A DNA stretch of 64,000 bases from Capitella teleta (taxonomy: Eukaryota > Annelida > Polychaeta > Capitellidae). The notes beneath the pieces were generated by a model. The model saw nothing but the letters and a program-made list of their open reading frames with translations. It was not told the DNA's origin and did no database searches. Positions 23,212 through 35,532 of this stretch are shown one piece after another. The first letter of the stretch is position 1; the number at the start of each line of letters is the position of its first letter. The stretch is from positions 441,678 through 505,677 of the forward strand of contig KB310317.1 of assembly GCA_000328365.1 (NCBI GenBank), read 5' to 3'. Made by a program: the position numbers and the translations under genes.

Positions 23212-23880
23212 CTAAATAAATCACTGAGTCCGATTTTATTGGATTGTAATTCTTTATCGATCAAGAACACTCGACGACATCAACAGCTGTAATTTCTGTC
23301 GGTCTGCTGGTCTTACAAAGAGTGGACATTGGAAGTTACTCATTATTTTGAATAAATTTTGACGGAATTCGTCTTAAACGTACTAATATGACTTGCTTTC
23401 ACGGTTTAAGTAAGCATTACTTAACATTATTGAGACTCAATTTAACTGACTTCATGTATATACACAGTGTGAGTTGCTATGGTTGCTTAGGGAATCTTGG
23501 CCGATGAATTCATCCTTGCCTTGAGGTATATTATTGTAGTAGCTTGAACAACGTCGTTGGGTGGATGAATGGCTTGAGGCGATCGGTTGATTTTGTTTGT
23601 GACACTAGGTATAACTTCTCCTGTATATACGTACATGTATATATGACAAGGAGGTGCCGAAATGGACCAATTGCAGGAGAAAGTTGATGGCATTCCAGGA
23701 TATTTACTCAAAAGTTATAAGTTCGTGGAACGCCCGTCTGTCACTCCTTTAGGCTGTATACACATTGTAGGCGTACGAGGGGGGGGGGTTGAAAGGTTTT
23801 CGGTCTAACCTAGAACGCCCAGTATTAGAGGCGTGTAATTTGGAGGTGAGAGAGAGCAACTATTCACAACACCACACGTA
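23212..23880. other. no recognised feature
   Basis: Unique-looking DNA with a G9 run near 23780-23788. Short minus-strand frames (for example 23487-23711) are not convincing. Confidence 0.4.
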
Positions 23881-24758
23881 GCTTTATTATTTTCCTGGTT
23901 TTTGATTGAGCGCACTTCTGTCGATATCACTGTCAAAGCCTCATTTCGGGTGCCAAAAGATTGATTTCTGGGCCTCGCTTAACACTTTCTCGCAACAACT
24001 GATCGCTGATTTTAATTGAGTATACTGCTTGTGAATTGGCTTTGCTGTGATGAAACTTAAATGGAATTTTGTCGACACAAAAAAAAAGTTTACACGGAAA
24101 TTGCGCTAGGAAGGTGGATCAGAAATACCCGCTCATTTTTCACCATTCGATCAAAAAAGCCACGTAGTCTTTTCAATTCATTAAATAGGACCTCTGGTTG
24201 TTTTGAATTAGTAACGGATAATAGAGGATGCATCGAAAAAGACAAATACGCCTTTTGACTGACATATTTTAGACAATACGCTTGCTATGGGCTAATTCCT
24301 AGATACATCGAATTTGAGAGGTTTAAAATCTCGCTTTCTTCTTGCGTTCGATTTCATACCGTCGTGACGGCATAAAAGTATTTTAAAAGTATTTCTCCTA
24401 TTGTTAACAATGGGAATCGTCGAGTGAACAGATCTTTCAGCAATTCTCATAAAAGAAATCTCGCACTCATCTCGTTTCAAGCTATTCTGCCGGAGCAGGA
24501 AATTCGTATTTTAATTTTTCTTGAATATTATTCACAGTTGACCAAATTTTCAAAAAACGGTATCTCGTCACTCAATAAAGCCCACAGAACCGATATAAAA
24601 AGGTTTCGAAATGAACAGAGGTCCTCTTTAATCCGCCACATATGTTAAATATTTATGTTGTGTGGAAAAGACATATACTTGAGGCATCTGCTGTTGCCTT
24701 AAGATTTTGCCTTAATGATAATTTAGTTAAATATATGTCACTATACATGTGTGTCTAA
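23881..24758 (+). repeat. unnamed repeat family A, long copy
   Basis: The whole segment reappears in inverted orientation at 28650-29115. Matched blocks include GGAATTTTGTCGACA, ATTGCGCT, TACCCGCTCATTTTT, CACATATGTTAAA and CACTATACATGTGTG. This copy is about 430 bp longer in its middle. It has no long ORF and no clear terminal repeats. The family is unknown. Confidence 0.75.
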
Positions 24759-25130
24759 ATCAATATTTTAGAGTGACAAAATATTGATTGCACCCATAAT
24801 TATATTCATGCACAATACTGGATAATTCTATCACTCTATTATAAGGATTTTATAATATTTAGAAAGAGATGATACTTCAATAACTCATTAAAAGAGTAAA
24901 TGACGCTCTTTCGGGGAAATGAAATATTGAGCCCAACTCATCTTGTTATGTAAAGTTTTGCCGGAACTAAAAATACCATAAAAGGATTGTGGGAAACGTG
25001 TTTACGGGACCGTTATGACTACTTTGGATGCATTGATTTCAATAAAACTTGGCATATACATAATTCACATAATGATTTTCCGTTTTTATTAATGTAGAAT
25101 AATCAGAAGGAACATAAATTTTATGCCTGT

Positions 25131-25495
25131 ACCAGTGCTCTCTTCTGGCCTTCATTTGACTATTTTATAATAATTTCATCAAAATGTTACAAACACGTTT
25201 ATTTTCACTTATGAGGAAAATATGGAAGATATATATAGTATAGAATAGGTATAGAATTGATTTTTAATTAGCGAGTAAATCAGGAGTTTGCCGTATTTTG
25301 ACGAAATGCCGACCCATGCATCACTCAAACTGGTGCCAGAGGTGATCACGTGACCTTTCTGGGAAATTTAATGCTCGCAATTTTCATCTGGAAAGTTAAC
25401 CTACGTGTAGATTCAAGTGATATTTCAACTCTCTGTGATAACGCGTTCTATGTTAGGCCGAGAACTTCACGAACAACCCTTGTAGTTATGTGAAC
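25131..25495 (+). repeat. unnamed repeat family C, copy 1
   Basis: A direct match to 28280-28650 over about 365 bp: TTTCATCAAAATGTTACAA, CGAAATGCCGACCC, GGTGATCACGTGAC, AGAAAGTTAACCTA-type, and ATGTTAGGCCGAGAACTT at the end. It ends just before the SINE copy at 25524. Confidence 0.8.
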
Positions 25496-25523
25496 GCTCT
25501 TTCATTCTACATCTACTATTTAG

Positions 25524-25830
25524 ATGCACCAAATATAAATTCAGTCAGTTTGACCGGCTGACGGAATTCTTATGCCGACTGTGGAGATCGAGGTTCCAGG
25601 TTTGAGACACGATCGGGCTTCGAGCGTTATTATTATATTATGATTTGACTTATAGTTGTAATTCGTTAAAATTATAATGACCAACCATATAACAAAGCCG
25701 GGCGCTGTGTATTACTAGCTATCTATGGTTATGATAGTATGCAGGATAAAGAGCCTTTGGGATTTATCGATAAGAGTTAGGAGGAAATCCCGGTCCCGGG
25801 CTTCTGTTCTGGCGCGTAAAACCCAAGCAT
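25524..25830 (+). mobile_element. tRNA-derived SINE, second copy (degraded)
   Basis: It starts GATGCACCAAATA, then has TTTGACCGGCTGAC, CTTATGCCGACTGTGG, AGGTTCCAGGTTTGAGA (B-box region), GCCGGGCGCTGTGTA and GGGATTTATCGATAAGAG. It follows the element at 61564-61922 in order but in the opposite orientation. The A box is degenerate and part of the 3' end is missing. Confidence 0.85.
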
Positions 25831-25832
25831 GC

Positions 25833-28279
25833 CTCACAACTACAACTATATTACATGTACATGTAGTTATAATCATCAGTTATCAAGTGGGAGCTGTGTT
25901 GTTCGCGTGGACTCTTTCCGGTCACTCATTAATAATTAATTAAACAATAACGGTATTTATTGTAAATAATTAGGTTCTTCTCAAATCTGTAGGTGCCCAT
26001 ATTAGGGACCGAGGCCCACAGTTTATATGCTACAGACGCTCCTCTTTGAATCTGACCCTGATGGTAGACGCCCTCAAGAATGGGGTATTCTATTTTTCCT
26101 TTTAACCAAATTACATCAATGTCCTTTTTGCCAATATATTATCCTAGCGTGACTCATGCAATTGAAGCAGTGGCATTTTCAAAATTGCTTTGGTCGAAAA
26201 TGGAATGCATGGAACCAGCTGATATACCTCCAAATGTGTTGGATCGATACATCGATACATTTTAAAGTTGTATGAGGAGCGCTACAAACAAGAGGAAGAA
26301 TTTTTTTAAAGGCAAAATAAAAGAAGATCATAGGTCACCATTTATCATAGAGTTTTCCAACGCCACAGCTTCTCTTTTATATCATAGATAACATACGACA
26401 GCAAACCTGTTTTATTTGACGAGAAAGAAAAAAAAAGAGGTGTGTGTAATGTCAACTTTACGCTTGAGTTTTACAAAATTTCATGTCATGTTGTATTAGT
26501 ACTGGGAAGGTACATATTTTTCATGAATCTCTCTCTATATATTGGGGGCTACGTAATTCATGATTTTGTTTGAGCTTCAATAAAGAATAAAGGGAGATGC
26601 CAATCAATATCGTTCAGTTACATGTGCGCAGTCAATGAGAAATACTGCATCAAAGTAAGTTCGCCCCCGGAATGCACTTTAACCTTTTATCGATCAATAA
26701 TGAGCTCCGACTAAACTAAGTCCCTTCATCTGGTTGGAATCTTCAGTCTTGTTAAAAGACTAATGCAGCAATGTGTACAGTGCAGACAACCTAACACCAT
26801 GCTCCGGTTGATGGGCCACCCGGTTGAATTCCAAATACCTGTACCTACAAAACATAACAAAAATCGAATCTGTGGCACATTGACCTGTTTAACTGAAATA
26901 TGCAAATGAGACCGTAATTCCGGGTTTGTTTGTTGTTCACGGTCCACATCAGCGAAGTCCTTGAATCCCGGACTACCAAGTACGTTCGCTCGATTCCACT
27001 TGGGACGCAGCAAAATATAATGTTGCTACGTTAAAATGGCTCGCAAAATGCTTCAACAGAAACGGTATCCGCGAATAGGTGTGTCTTTTGAAATAGGTGT
27101 GAGGCTCTGAGCAAACAGCATGAGTTGTGAACTTCATGATCGACTTACTCGTATGTTTCAATAATAATCAAACTCCTGGTAATTTAGCTGTTCCCAACGA
27201 ATGTTACAGGACTTCCGAAAAATAATCATCTCTTCAACTTATGAAGAGTGTTTTTCAGATAATTGTTTTTCCCTCTTCATTTATTATTATTATGCGAATA
27301 AATTATTGAATATATCACTCCCAAGTTGTGTTGTTTCCTCAATTAATATGCGGCAACTGCTCCACGTATAGTGTACACCTCTGATTTTAAATCCCCGCCC
27401 CTATGTTCAACTTACCTCTTGTTTCAGCTGGTTTGGTTTTCGAGAAATCAAAGCAAATGCAACATCGCCAACAGAACTCTCAATTTCTTTCACGAGAAGG
27501 TTCAATTGTGGAATTGTATAGAAAAAAAAAAATGATGGGGTCTAACTCAAGGAAATTTTCTTGTGAAATTGCCTACTCGGAAGGGTGAAATACTGGCTTT
27601 TGTACCTGGCGTAATGCACCGTGGCCAATTAGACTGCGCCACGTGCGGGGCGTGTTTTACCGCTATTGTCATTGTTTGTCAGCCAGAGAATAAGACTTCG
27701 ATTTTCTGAAAAGAAATTGCAAGATTTATCAGGGGTTTTGTATAGATAACTAAATTTTTGAGGTGCGTATGTCTTTTGTTGTTCAGGCAAAACTCGATCT
27801 AACTTTCTCCCCAAAAAAATGCAATTCGCATCTTTTATTAAACGAACCAATTTAGCTGGCTGAAATTGCTCATAGAATTGAAATCTTATCATGAATTGAA
27901 AAGAAGAGAAAAATTAACGAGGGAAATCGATTCTTCAGTGAGTTTTCATAAAGGAACATAGGGTGATAATCTGCCAGCCAAAAGCACTCTTACCTGGTTG
28001 CTAAAGCCCATTAATTTTTACATCCCAAAAGGTTATCGCTATATTTTATAGAACTTCTCAGAAAAAAACACGGTCCATGAGGCATCTGTGTAAGAACTTC
28101 ATGAACGGTTCATAAGAAGGGTTCCCCAGGCCACTAACCCCATTACACCAAACAATATTCTAACATTGTTCTATAAATCATTGCAAAGCGGTTTTGATTA
28201 ACTGTGACCCAGTTAATTGAACAAATCTCCACGAATCCCTGAGCCATCAGAACTGTCTCGCTCATGACGCACCCATTGA
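25833..28279. other. gene-poor stretch
   Basis: No gene recognised. A minus-strand frame at 26726-27013 contains a polar stretch followed by splice-like sequence, but no family could be named. CACGTG occurs near 27641. Confidence 0.45.
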
Positions 28280-28650
28280 TAGTGCTCGTGCTCTCCTCTG
28301 GGCTTAAGTTTACCATTTTATAACAATTTCATCAAAATGTTACAACCACATTTATTTTGGATTTCTTTGATGCGTCTATGAGGAAAATATCGGAAATATT
28401 TGTCCATGATTAATAGTCTAAAATCGATTTTGAATTAGCGCGCAAATCAGGAGTCTGCAACATTTTGTCGAAATGCCGACCCTTGCTTCACTCAAATTGG
28501 CGCTATAAGGTGATCACATGACTTCCTGGAAAATTCAGTGAATGCAATTTTCATCTAGAAAGTTAACCTATATTTAAGCCAAATTTCAACTTTATGTGCT
28601 AACGCGTCCTATGTTAGGCCGAGAACTTTTTGAACAACTCTCGTATATTC
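28280..28650 (+). repeat. unnamed repeat family C, copy 2
   Basis: Direct counterpart of 25131-25495, ending ATGTTAGGCCGAGAACTTTT followed by GAACAACTCTCGTATA. It directly abuts the family A copy that follows. Confidence 0.8.
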
Positions 28651-29115
28651 AAACACACATGTATAGTGACATATCATATAAAGTATATTATCAGTAAGGC
28701 AAAATTGTAAGGCAGCAACAAATGATTCAAGTATATGTCTTTTCCACATAATACAATAAATATTTAAGTTTAACATATGTGGCGAAATTATTATTTTTAT
28801 TGGCTGCGGAGGCCATTTTGATCGAAGGATAAAAATGGGCGGGTATTTTTAATCCACCGCCCAAGCGCAATTTCTGTGTTAACTAAATTTGTTGTCGACA
28901 GAATTCCATTTAATTTTCATCTTAATTTAATTTCAGCAAAGTCAAAAGAGAAGTAGTGTACTCAACTAAAATCAACGATGAGATGTTGCAAAAAAAAAAA
29001 AAGTGTTATGGAGTGCCCATAAATCAAACTTTTGGCTCCAGAGATGAGGCTTGGACAGTAATATCGGTAGAAGTGCACTCAATCAAAAAATATAGTTGTG
29101 CCAGGGAAATAAAAA
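28650..29115 (-). repeat. unnamed repeat family A, inverted short copy
   Basis: Reverse complement of 23881-24758 lacking the central ~430 bp. It lies between two copies of the family C terminus (28608-28650 and 29146-29190), so it may have inserted near a C end or formed part of a composite element. Confidence 0.75.
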
Positions 29116-29145
29116 AAAAACTACCTGTGATCTTGTAAGTATTTG

Positions 29146-29190
29146 CGTTCTATGTTTGGCCGAGAACTTTTCGAACGACGTTCGTATAAA
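29146..29190 (+). repeat. family C terminal fragment
   Basis: GTTCTATGTTTGGCCGAGAA followed by CTTTTCGAACGACGTTCGTATA matches only the last ~45 bp of the two longer C copies. Confidence 0.75.
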
Positions 29191-31018
29191 TACATTCAAT
29201 AAGTATATTAAACTTGGTGTAAAAATCACCACAAGTCTACATAAAATTTTTAAATATAATTAGAGACATGAAATAGAAGTATTTAAAAATTGGACTTAAA
29301 CGCCCTGAGGAAGAACGGTTGGAATGTCTGTACTCTGTGAACGAGTTTAGAGAACGAATACACGATACAAGGAACGCGAAAGGGACATTGATTTTGAGAT
29401 TTTGTTTGATTTAGTATAGAACATTGCTTGGCTGAAATTGCACATTTTACGCCGACCGCCCGGTGGCAAGAAAATCACGATCCTTTCATGATCAGTAAAG
29501 CATGCACAACGAGGTTTGAAGGTGGTGAGAACAGGTAATGATGTGTAATGATGGCTCAATCATAAAGGTATGCGCGATTGCATAATGGCTGGGGATCAAA
29601 TAAAACACGTGTTCTGCCTTTAAATCCTATCTTTGGTCAAATTCTCGTCCAGAGCTTTCTTCGTCGACAAGGAACCACTCAACGACATCGATGCCACAAA
29701 CACCGAGAAGATTATTCGAGAAGATTTCAATAAGATATCATTTTCAGCCAGGATCAATTTCCAACATTCCAACATTCTCCAGGTCCCTTTCAATATCACT
29801 GTGACGTCACTAGTCTCCATGTCTACCACTTACAGGGGTACAAACAAAACGGAGGGTTTTTTCTTTAGCATTAATTTTAGGTCAATCGACAAACAGTAGA
29901 CGCTACTTTGTCAGAGGGTTTCTGATCTCGTTGCTTCACACACCTGATTTCACTAACACTATTGCACGGAGAACTGAAAGGCTTCACTGAGTCGACACGC
30001 GGTCGTCAGAAGAGAGAAAGGAGGAAGATTTGCAAACATGGCGCGGCGCACCCTGATGTTTCTCTCGGAAGATTGAGCAACATAGCACCAAGGAGCAACG
30101 CACAAAACGAACGACGTTAACTTTCTTTATCCCTCGTCTAATACTACACGTAGAATTGATGTTGTTTACTGCAGCAGGAAAATGCTAAAATGACAGAGAA
30201 CATGGACTGTATACTACATGTAGTGCCAGTACTGACCGAAATAATATCAGCCTATAATTGATGAGATCTATGCTGACCTGAGTCCCTGATCGGGGAATAG
30301 GACTATATACATGAGTAACTCAACGAGCTTGCACGTCAACGACAATTTTGGACCAGTGCCAATTATCCCATGACTTTCGTTTATACCTTTGTTCTCGCTG
30401 CTGCTCATCCTCGCCCAGTCTTGCCCGTACTGACAGCCGATTATTGTTAGAAGCCAACTGCAATTAAACTTTTCTTTACAGATTACATTCTGAATCCACC
30501 ATCAACATTAACTGTTCATGGCTACTTCGCAACATTTATTTATCAGATTTGTCTCATTGAAAAATATGCCATGTAAAATATTAAATTATTGATAATAAAT
30601 TTATTATACGTGTAATGTACCACTACGCTTAAAATCGATGATGATTGGAAGGTCGATTAACAGCGTGTAATGCAGATTTTTCTAAGATAGTGATGATCTT
30701 CCAAGAATCGGGTTGCATGCACTTGCATCATTCAGTACATCGGTACAATCCTCACTTTCCGCTTGGGCAGTTTGGCTGCTACGCAAACTCCCCAGGTGAA
30801 TAATTGTCGAGGTGCGACTCAATCGACGACCCGGCTACACGCGATTCTTTCACAAATCAATTGCAGGCCTCCAACTTCAATCTTCTTGATGTCTGAGCTG
30901 CGGATTTGCCCAGGTCGGAACTCATTTTGCGAAAGACGCAATTTTTAGTGCACCGGTTGGATTCGTCTCCAGTGAAATTAATGTTCTGAGGACGAAACGA
31001 TTCTTTTTTTCTTTTTTC

Positions 31019-31052
31019 TTTTTTTTTTTTTTTTTTTTTTTTGGGGGGGGGG
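31019..31052. repeat. T24-G10 homopolymer junction
   Basis: A run of 24 T is followed directly by 10 G. Confidence 0.9.
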
Positions 31053-32195
31053 CGCTTCGTGGACATCTCGGGGTTACGCTTAGGATAACTGGGTTAGGGA
31101 ATATTTATTTCTTACCCTCACAAAACCCTAATAAGTCCTAAAGACGGTAAAATTAATAAAGCCTGTGATGAATACTTGAAAGGATTTCGTCCTTAGACAC
31201 ATCTTACTCGAGACGAATCAAGCCGGAGCATTTTGAAATCGAGACCCTAATCACGTTATGTCTGTAGCAGATCACCTCACGTGAAAAGAGGGGAGCGTTG
31301 ATCATGTATTGTACATCATAGCGTAATAACAGCGTTATGAGTCATGGCATAAGTGGACGAATCGCCAGCCTGTTGGAAGGGGCGCAGATGGGGCTCAGAT
31401 GTCACGGATGTCCACTTGGACCCACTTCAAACTCGAAGTATATGATAGGTACAGTTCACGGCCATTCCGCAAATTAAACACACAATTTGGTTATTGATTA
31501 TCCCAGCACAGACCCACAACAACACGGCCTAACAATCTATCTCAGTAAGCTGATCAGAAGGCATATGCTGATAAGTTGATATCGAAGGCCCTGAAATCGC
31601 ACAAGTTTCCTATTACTGCCGCCATTCGAACTCTAAGTCGAAGTGATTTGTTTGCTGAACCAGAGTCACCGACCCACAGCCTCTGAAATTCAATCCTAAA
31701 CCACAATATGATACTATCATAGTTATATTATAGATAGAGAGGGTTGGAAGGGCAATCATGTTCGTCGTGCAATTACTAGAACATTATTTTAGTCAGTATA
31801 GACTTACTGTAGTGAATTTATCTTCTCGAGTCAAACCCGAATTTGCATTACTGGAAGAGTCAAAATGGGAATGGTTGATCGAGTCAAGGTCAAATCAAGG
31901 TCAGCCGAAAGACAGAAACAACGACCCAATTATGCAATCAAATACCAAGTGTTGCACAGGTCATATGCATTTGCCGAGTTGGCATAGAGCGACTTTTTAG
32001 ATATTGGCATAATAATTGCACGAGTCTGCACAGCAAACCAGGGCGACTCTTTGGATTGATCTACACAATGACCGAATTGGGGTATTAAAAGTCGGAAATG
32101 CATGCATGCTACACCCATAATAAATAAAAATCGGCGCTAGATGGATAGATAGAAGTTTATTGCGGGACAACACAAGTAGTGAAACAAAAGAAGTA

Positions 32196-32270
32196 TGAAA
32201 AAAAAAAAAAAAAAAAAAAAACAGGAAAAAAAAAAAACAGGAAAAAAAACAGGAAAAAAAAGGAAAGAAA
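32196..32270. repeat. A-rich tract (A runs with CAGG interruptions)
   Basis: Long A runs are separated by CAGG units. Hydrophobic minus-strand frames across it are compositional. Confidence 0.9.
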
Positions 32271-32550
32271 ATGGAATAATACAATGAAAGGAAGTTTACG
32301 ATATCGCGTAAATAAATGAACGAGCTCAAGGCAGCATTGAGCCATCCTTTGCGAGGGCACATTAAAAAAAATCAGGTAAGTTAAGACATAGGTCAGCAAA
32401 TAATTGCCGTTCGGCATCGTTTATGGCACAGTCTTTCAACGCATGCTGTTTGTTTTGAACAACAAAACACTCAGGGCAAATTCTCTCTTCGGGTCGTTTT
32501 CTCAGACCATCGTCCACGTTTAATGGCAAGCTTGTGAGAGGACACTTCAT
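32270..32550 (-). mobile_element. non-LTR retrotransposon (LINE) C-terminal remnant
   Basis: The minus strand encodes LPLNVDDGLRKRPEERICP, then C-x2-C spacing followed by H and C (ICPECF, QHALKDC) and NDAERQLFADL. This is the CCHC-like tail with a following Arg/Leu motif typical of LINE ORF2 C-termini. A second frame continues with a helix-like tail (SSFIYLRDIVNFL), so the copy is frameshifted. No reverse transcriptase or endonuclease domain is present nearby. The clade is not determinable. Confidence 0.65.
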
Positions 32551-32662
32551 GCTACATGCACCAATTAAGCTTAGTCCATCATTTTAAAGCTTAAACTCGC
32601 AACATGTTTAACGCTACACAGGCATCACCATTCTGGAATTGTCAGCAGCAATAAACTAGTAT

Positions 32663-32668
32663 TTTATT
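32663..32668 (-). terminator. candidate polyadenylation signal AATAAA
   Basis: AATAAA on the minus strand about 165 nt downstream of the 120-aa ORF stop. Its use is unproven. Confidence 0.35.
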
Positions 32669-32830
32669 TTGATATACTGATAATACCGGCATTTGCTGGT
32701 GAAAACAATCCAATTAATTTACAGCGAGCGGAATTGGCGATGGGAAATTAATTTGTTGTCCGTCATATAATTATGTCCTTGAGGCAAGACCCACCGATGA
32801 TATAGAGGCTTTAGGAAAGATCTTATATAA

Positions 32831-33193
32831 TCAAGATGCGGAGCTCCATTGTGCAACACCCAGCTGGCAGCTCCGACTGGTGGTTATGCCGTCGTCTGCT
32901 CGTTTGACAATGGTCCTATCTGGGATCATAACGCACTCCCACATGGCGTCGATATCTGCGTTCGTTTTCCATGTCTTGGTGGCTCCCCCTGTCGCATGTT
33001 TACATTCGTCTGGCGCAAGCCAAAGTGGATGGAGCTTCGTCTCTCGCTTCCAGAATTCCTCGGGGAGAATGTCGTCCACACCGAGGTCTTTGTCGATACC
33101 TGAACCCGAATTGAAGATCCTTAATGAAGGTGGAAGCAAAGATGTGAAAGCTGTGTCGGCAGTGGAGGCATCGAGGAACCTACAGCAACTCAT
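32831..33193 (-). CDS. unrecognised small ORF (120 aa) with polyA signal downstream
   Basis: An ATG-initiated frame (context AAGCATGA) of 120 aa ending TGA. The C-terminal two thirds look protein-like: acidic and Trp-rich (DILPEEFWKRETKLHPLW, ATKTWKTNADIDAMWEC). The region is GC-richer than its surroundings, and AATAAA lies about 165 nt past the stop. A TTCGGGTTCAG/G acceptor-like site inside (near 33098) means it might instead be a terminal exon. A plus-strand frame of 111 aa overlaps it, which lowers certainty. No family recognised. Confidence 0.4.
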   Translation of the reverse strand: MSCCRFLDASTADTAFTSLLPPSLRIFNSGSGIDKDLGVDDILPEEFWKRETKLHPLWLAPDECKHATGGATKTWKTNADIDAMWECVMIPDRTIVKRADDGITTSRSCQLGVAQWSSAS

Positions 33194-33255
33194 GCTTCGG
33201 TCAGTTATCTTCTAAATCTAAGCTCTAACTTGGAAGTTGAACTTCTCTAAGTCTT

Positions 33256-33760
33256 TAATTAAAAAAAATATATATTTAGCGGGTTACGGCGGGTAGTAAT
33301 CAGGTGGTAATTATAATATTTATATTACCGTATCATAATATTATTATGTATTATAATATTATTATAAATATAAAAATTAACTATAAAATAATAATTGGTT
33401 TTTGTTTTTTCCTTATGTTTTATTCAATTTATTGCATGTACTAAGTTGATTATATGCGAAATAAATAGTTTGTTATAACATAAACATTATTTATTATAAC
33501 AATAATGTTATTAAAAAAAATTTAATATCATTATTAGAAATCAAAATTAATTCTTTATTCATTGTAATATTTAATCATTGAATAGTTCATTAAATCAAGC
33601 AATGATAGATACTATCAATTAGTATCATGATTCAATTCAAATCTAATTCATTATTGATGCATAGTAATCATTATTAAAATTTGAATTGAATTGAGTGAAT
33701 AATCAGATAATATTCAATTATTTCTTGAACTTGATTCAATGACATTAACAACATCACTTA
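33256..33760. repeat. AT-rich region with inverted repeats
   Basis: Nearly pure A/T with nested near-palindromes (ATTATAATATTATTATAAAT type) and one perfect 13-bp inverted pair at 33630-33642 / 33679-33691. Confidence 0.75.
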
Positions 33761-34378
33761 CATCAGTGAAATACTGGAGAGGACAATGGGCCATAATAAT
33801 AATGATGATTAAAGCCTTATAGCTGACATACTACAGTGACACGATGGATCTAGAGACCTCACCCAATTAATCTGAGATGCTCAAGCAGTAAGATTCTATG
33901 TATATAGTTATATACTACAGAGTGGATGTCGCTCCGCTACCTTTGGCGAGACAGAGTTGCTTATGATTCATAGCACAAATCAAAGGCTATAAATATACCG
34001 TATGTTAGATCTAGACTGAGCCTTACCAGCCTCATTTGAGTGGTCGCATACAGCACTTACGTTTATAGCATAATTGCTCGATCCGACATGAAGAAGTATT
34101 AAAAAAAATAGGGGACTAAAGAAGCTGGAAAGAGAGGAAATTTCTGTGAATATCAACCAAAATGCCCGAGATAACGCCAAATTCACGAAATATACGCGTA
34201 ATTAATCATTCCAGCGCATAATGATAATTAGCTGATATAATTTACATGGTATAAATGAGACACGAATAGCGCACATTCAGTGGTTCTGATTCTCCCGCCA
34301 AATCGGTTTGGTTCACATATTTGCCGCTGTGGCTTTGCGAATGACATCATAACCCCCGGGAATTCCTCGAGGCGACCC

Positions 34379-34392
34379 GTTGCCATGGTAAC
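34379..34392. promoter_or_regulatory. RFX X-box-like site
   Basis: GTTGCCATGGTAAC is a close match to the RFX X-box half-site pair GTTGCC-N2-GGYAAC. It lies upstream of the DUF547 gene and function is not shown. Confidence 0.4.
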
Positions 34393-35516
34393 TGATCAAC
34401 ACAAACGATTCTGCTTCGTCGCCTTGAGTCGGAAAATGATCATAAAATCATTAAAGGGAGGGAGAACTGGTTAAAAATGGACTTTGAGTCGTTATTTGAT
34501 GCACCATAAATGATTCTTATGCCTGGCCCACACAAGGAATATCATCGCTAACGATTTCGCGGGCGATATATTGCTAACTAGGCGTGACGTCAGCAGCTGT
34601 GATGAAACACCGAGTTCCCCATCTGTTACAATGGGCCTCGTCATATCAGCGTGTCCTGCGACTAAACCCTTGGATATTTTTTTATTTTCTTTTCGGAAAT
34701 AGGTAGAATAATCATTTTGCCACCAGTCAGGCGTGAAAAAAATTTTTTTTTCGCTATTTTTCTTATTTTAACAAGCGATTTTCTAGGACACCTACCATGT
34801 TTCTCATCCTGAAACAGTAAAAAGGTCAGCCAGAGTGCACCACGCATGCGCTTTCGTTTCGTAAACAACAAAGATGTCCTTTTATGGCGAAGATGCTCTG
34901 CTCTGATTGGCTGAAATCGATAGCTTCACGAGGGGAACGGAACCAATCAGCCATCAGCCAAACCAAGCCATCAGCTGACGTTTGCCTATACTTCGCAATG
35001 GAAGCCATTCTCCCATAGGCGCAATGCTAACCCCGATATTCGGAATGCATTATTTCCTTACGCTTGCATCCAGGCATGGTGTTTTTGGCACGGAATGCTA
35101 TCAATTGGTGCTATGAGTCAATAGAACATCACTTAAAATTTAGTTCCCCATCCCTTTAATATCTTGAGTTATAGGGTTAATAACTTATCACAAGACGTTT
35201 GAATCGACTGATTCTCACTCAATTTAACAAACAAGTGAAAATACAAGATAATTGAGTGTTTTTGTCAATTTATGTGTCAATGTGTGGTCAATTGTTTGAG
35301 TCATGGAGATTCACCCCATTCTCAGCTAACTGTGTTCAGATAATTATGTTTTTGCGTTATGATTTCTATTCGATTAAGTGTGTGTTACAAGTATTATAGT
35401 CGTAATTGAGCAAACTTGATATGTTCAACATTAAATGGAATTGTGAGTGCGTTGAAAAAAATATATATAATAAAAAATTTACAAAAAAAATGGTACCCAG
35501 GGGTTTATGGTGGGGA

Positions 35517-35532
35517 GTTATGACGTCATAAC
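35517..35532. promoter_or_regulatory. CRE palindrome
   Basis: GTTATGACGTCATAAC is a perfect 16-bp palindrome centred on a full CREB/ATF site TGACGTCA. Confidence 0.4.

Larger units (their letters stand above)
29191..32299. other. gene-poor stretch
   Basis: It contains a T24-G10 homopolymer junction at 31019-31052 and an A-rich tract at about 32196-32270. Several short frames on both strands look incidental. I see nothing else I can support. Confidence 0.45.

Noticed and set aside
26726-27013. 95-aa minus-strand frame
   Set aside because: Contains internal acceptor- and donor-like sites and no recognisable family; could not be joined to another exon.
32880-33215. 111-aa plus-strand ORF
   Set aside because: Overlaps the minus-strand 120-aa ORF, which has the more protein-like composition and a downstream polyadenylation signal.
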